Part shown: positions 60,667 through 64,000 of the stretch, in pieces | Layout: each line of letters starts with the position of its first letter | Numbering within the stretch: position 1 is the first letter of the stretch | NCBI GenBank assembly: GCA_020310875.1 | Contig: CM035433.1 | Span: forward strand, 109,180,952 to 109,244,951 | Reading direction: 5' to 3' | Origin: Ceratopteris richardii | Lineage: Eukaryota; Streptophyta; Polypodiopsida; Polypodiales; Pteridaceae | Length of the DNA: 64,000 bases | Program-made: the position numbers and the translations under genes | Notes under the pieces: generated by a model | Database searches by the model: none | Told to the model about the DNA's origin: nothing | What the model saw: only the letters and a program-made list of their open reading frames with translations

Positions 60667-63600
60667 TTTGGCAATCACTATGGGATGGGTTTGATAATGA
60701 AACGGGCTATATTGATGCTATTATGGAGTGGGAAGGAATATCTCAAACTGAATCATCATTTTGACTATTTGGATGAATTTATTAAGTGGACATTGGAAAC
60801 AATACTCCCTCAAGATATTTCCATTGACAAAGCACTTAGTATTTTAGAAGAATTGTTGTACTTGGTGGAAAATGGAGTGATATCACCGAAAACTTTGCAA
60901 GATTGGATCTTCGAGTGGAAGAACAAAAAAGTCAGCCAAGGCTTCGTGGCGAGGCAAATCCAACAGAACCGACTAGTAGTGCCAGCAACAGGAAGAAAAA
61001 TACCCTGCGGAATTAGGCCAAAGCCGTAGTAGCAAACCACCATTGAAATTAGCCTTAGCCATACTTCCTTTCACCTCACTCAATGTCTTTGAAGAATTTG
61101 ATGATATGATGGCATGCCAAAATCCAGTCCTAGGATTAAATTACATGCACTTTTATGGTAGAACAGATGAAGATCTTGATGTGCATGTTTGCACATTCGA
61201 AAACCAATATGTCTGCAATCACTGGGGTCTATAGGATGATGACCATAAATCTCAATTATTCCAAGCAACTCTGGTAGGAGATACAATTAAGTGGCTCATT
61301 GAGTACTCCCAAGACCATTTCTCCACTTATGATGAGTTAAAAGAAGCTTTCTTAGAACACTTTCGAACTGCCAAAAGAATTTCAAAGATATATGCTACTT
61401 TGCAGTACATGATGTAGAAAGGAATGGTAGAACAATATGCCTCAGAATTTAGATCTACAATGCAACAATTCCCCAGAAACAAATGTCCTTCAAAAGAAAT
61501 GTTGTAGGAAATTTTTGCAGATGGACTTCAACCAGCTATTAAAGAAAAGGCCTACATGTATACATTGGAGCAAACTAGAACTCTAGATCAGATAATCGAT
61601 CTCGCGACATGAGTAGACCAGAGAATACAACTAGCTAATTTGGGGTCTGAGAAGATTAGTCCAATTTTGAAGAAAGTTTCTACTCCGGTACAACAATTAT
61701 ATTGCCTATGATGTCGGAATGCGGGTAACATCACTGCTGATTATGCCTTGAACCAGGTATATTGTGCAATTTGCAATAAGAATAATCACAACACAAAAGA
61801 GTGTAGGTTTAATGCAAAAAGCACATTAATGCCTTCAACAAAAGTAGATGCTCCTTCATGGAAAGGAAATCTAAGGGGATACAAGCCACCAGTCGAATCC
61901 AAACAGTGGTAGGACATCCAAGATGTTAAAATATCTTGACCATGGTAGTACTCGAGTGCACAATAATTTTCGGAACAATAGCAAGTGTTCCTTCACAATT
62001 TTCAAGAGTTTGGGAGAGGTTGGAGGTTTAAAACTCTAGGCTTGAGCAATTCAAGGAATCGACTGGTATAGTGTCAGTTTTGTTTGCAATATGGACATAG
62101 AAGATGGGAATATGAGGAGCCAAAGAATATGATCAACGGAAGTAAGAGGCTAAGCTTAACGCACCTATGGCTAATGTGGTGACCTTAGAATATTTGGAAC
62201 CCTCAGCATCGGTGGTTACTACATCGCAGTGTGAATATCAGAGTGGGCAGATATCAGATCATCCAGTACCAACAGAGCAAAAGCAAAGATTAAAAATAGC
62301 AGTATAGTTGGCCTTGGAGTACCCACCATATTATGTAGATCCTAAGCTGGTTCCATCGGAATCCTATAGTAAAGAATGACATAGTAAAATCGGTAAGAAA
62401 ACTGTTAAACCCACTCAAGAGATTAATGATGCAGGAAAAGAAAATGAGAATTTCACACATCTAGCTAAATCTAAATGCACCAACTACTTTTCAAAGGCTG
62501 ATGTGTCATGTGTTTAAAGATTTTCTCAAAAGTATAACAGAAATATATGTGGATGATTTATGTACTTTTTCAAATCGAAGGAAGAATCATCTACATGATC
62601 TTGAAAATATACTCAAAACATGTAGAACTTACATAGTGTGGCTTAATCTGAAAAAATGTTTCTTGTTGTCTGACAAGGAATAATGTTAGGACACATAATC
62701 TCTAAAAATGGAATATCAACTTATGAAGATAAGATAAAAGCTATAGTGAATATGACAAGACCCACAACTGTAAAAGAATTACAAACCTTCATGGGACATT
62801 ATGGGTACTATAGGAAATTTGTGTACAAATTTATCGAAATTGCCCAACCCCTCTATGCATTAATGATCAAATTTGAATGGATCAAAGAATGTGAGGAAGC
62901 CTTTGAGACATTGAAAACTTGTTTAGTCACTGCACCAATTCTAAAGGCACCACAATGGGATGTAATATTTCATGTAGCTGTTGATGCTTCCGACTTTGCT
63001 TTAGGATGTGTATAGCACAACCTATTGAAGGAAGCAAGATGGATTTCCCTATTACTTATGCAAGCAGACAATTGAATCAAGGTGATAGAAATTACACAAA
63101 AACAGAGAGAGAAGGTTTAGGCATGGTCTTTGCAGCAAAAAAATATAGACATTATTTGTTGGAGAAAAGTTTAAGTTTTTTGTAGATCATCAAGTCTTAC
63201 TCTAGTACTTGGTAAATAAACCTTGCCATATAGGAAGAATAGTAAGATTGTTCTTATTACTCATGGACATTTCTTATTACTCTTTGTAAAAAAATTTTTT
63301 TACTTGCTGGACATTTATATCATATGAATCAGATTGGAATACTAGAATTTTGTGCTCCTCACGAGGAATATGCAAATTATTTAGATAAGAAACATCTATG
63401 GAATCCTTGTTATCATCCTCCTAAGATTGTAACTCTAAATAATTTAGCAAGAATGCGAATGTATTGGCCAACAAAGGAAAAGGATGTAGAAAGGTACATA
63501 GCTCAATGTCAAAAATGTCATTCTCAAAACGAAAGTGATGTAAGTACTTTGTTTTGGTTCCAAGGAAACCCTTTGTGGAGTACACATATAGTTGAAAAAT

Positions 63601-64000
63601 TAAAACAAGGAGATGATAAGGAAGCAAATTTGAGAAATTTTGAATTAGGAAACATTTAGGAATTGAGTAAATATTTTGTGTCAATAAAGGGTCAATTATA
63701 TAAAAAGGGTATGGATGGGTATTTTAGAATATGTGTTCCTGAAAATAAATGTGTGGAAATGATAGAGATGGCCCATGTTGGAATATCAAGAGGACATTTT
63801 TTCGGAGAAAGAACAGCTAAATTAATTTTATATTCAGGATTGTGGTGGCCAACTCTATTTCTAGATGCTATATTGTTTGTACAAAGTTGTGATGTTTGTC
63901 AAAGAACAAGACAAGTGGGCAGAAAAGATGAAATGCCCTTGAAACCTTTAATATCTGCAAGAGATTTTAGTAAATGGGGAATGGATTTTATAGGACCCAT
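60181..64000 (+). mobile_element. Gypsy-F, broken Gypsy element running off the window
   Basis: Parts: 5' LTR 60181-60666, primer-site region from 60667, gag (about 60685-61900, with the retrotransposon-gag core around 61130-61560 and a zinc knuckle CAICNKNNHNTKEC at about 61765), a spacer with the protease not recognised, reverse transcriptase (about 62500-62900; YVDDL at about 62552), RNase H (from about 62960; VDASDFALG), and integrase zinc-finger and the start of its catalytic core (about 63324-64000; WGMDFIGP at the edge). It is broken, with many breaks. Without the second LTR age cannot be estimated. Confidence 0.8.

Overview
This window looks like nuclear DNA of a land plant with a large, transposon-rich genome. 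It is AT-rich, contains plant-type introns and LTR retrotransposons with the plant initiator-tRNA primer site, and holds only one recognisable ordinary host gene in 64 kb. I cannot name the species. A gymnosperm or another large-genome plant would fit.

Layout. The left edge (65-672) is the last exon of a pentatricopeptide-repeat (PPR) gene resembling Arabidopsis At2g35130. From 2.1 to 14.9 kb lie old, overlapping Copia and Gypsy fossils. One of these, a Copia (7476-12180), has a perfect 5-bp target duplication but holds its two halves in opposite orientation. From 14.9 to 20.1 kb lie diverged tandem repeats, a protein-kinase-like pseudogene, a 33-bp minisatellite, an unassigned broken gene and a decayed hAT transposase.

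The centre (21.5-48.5 kb) is a three-level nest. A minus-strand Gypsy with an extra coiled-coil ORF holds a plus-strand Copia (24747-45368, duplication ATCAT, LTRs about 97-98% identical by eye). That Copia holds a 14.2-kb CACTA (En/Spm-type) DNA transposon (28329-42520, duplication TAG). The right part (48.5-64 kb) is again Copia and Gypsy fossils, ending in a Gypsy that runs off the window.

The CACTA element is the main result. Its exons join in phase with no interrupting stop, so it may be complete. It carries (1) a plus-strand TNPA/Ptta-like gene of 326 codons whose 8.2-kb intron contains (2) a minus-strand TNPD-type transposase, (3) a minus-strand gene ending in a SET-domain-like exon, and (4) a 302-bp-arm inverted repeat made from a gene fragment that resembles the SMC-hinge protein DMS3, a component of RNA-directed DNA methylation. 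Splice phases allow the SET exon and the TNPD exons to be alternative endings on the same 5' exons. A transposon carrying a chromatin-type enzyme plus a hairpin against a silencing gene would be a candidate counter-silencing element. That function is inference. The hairpin, exons, termini and nesting are read directly from the sequence.
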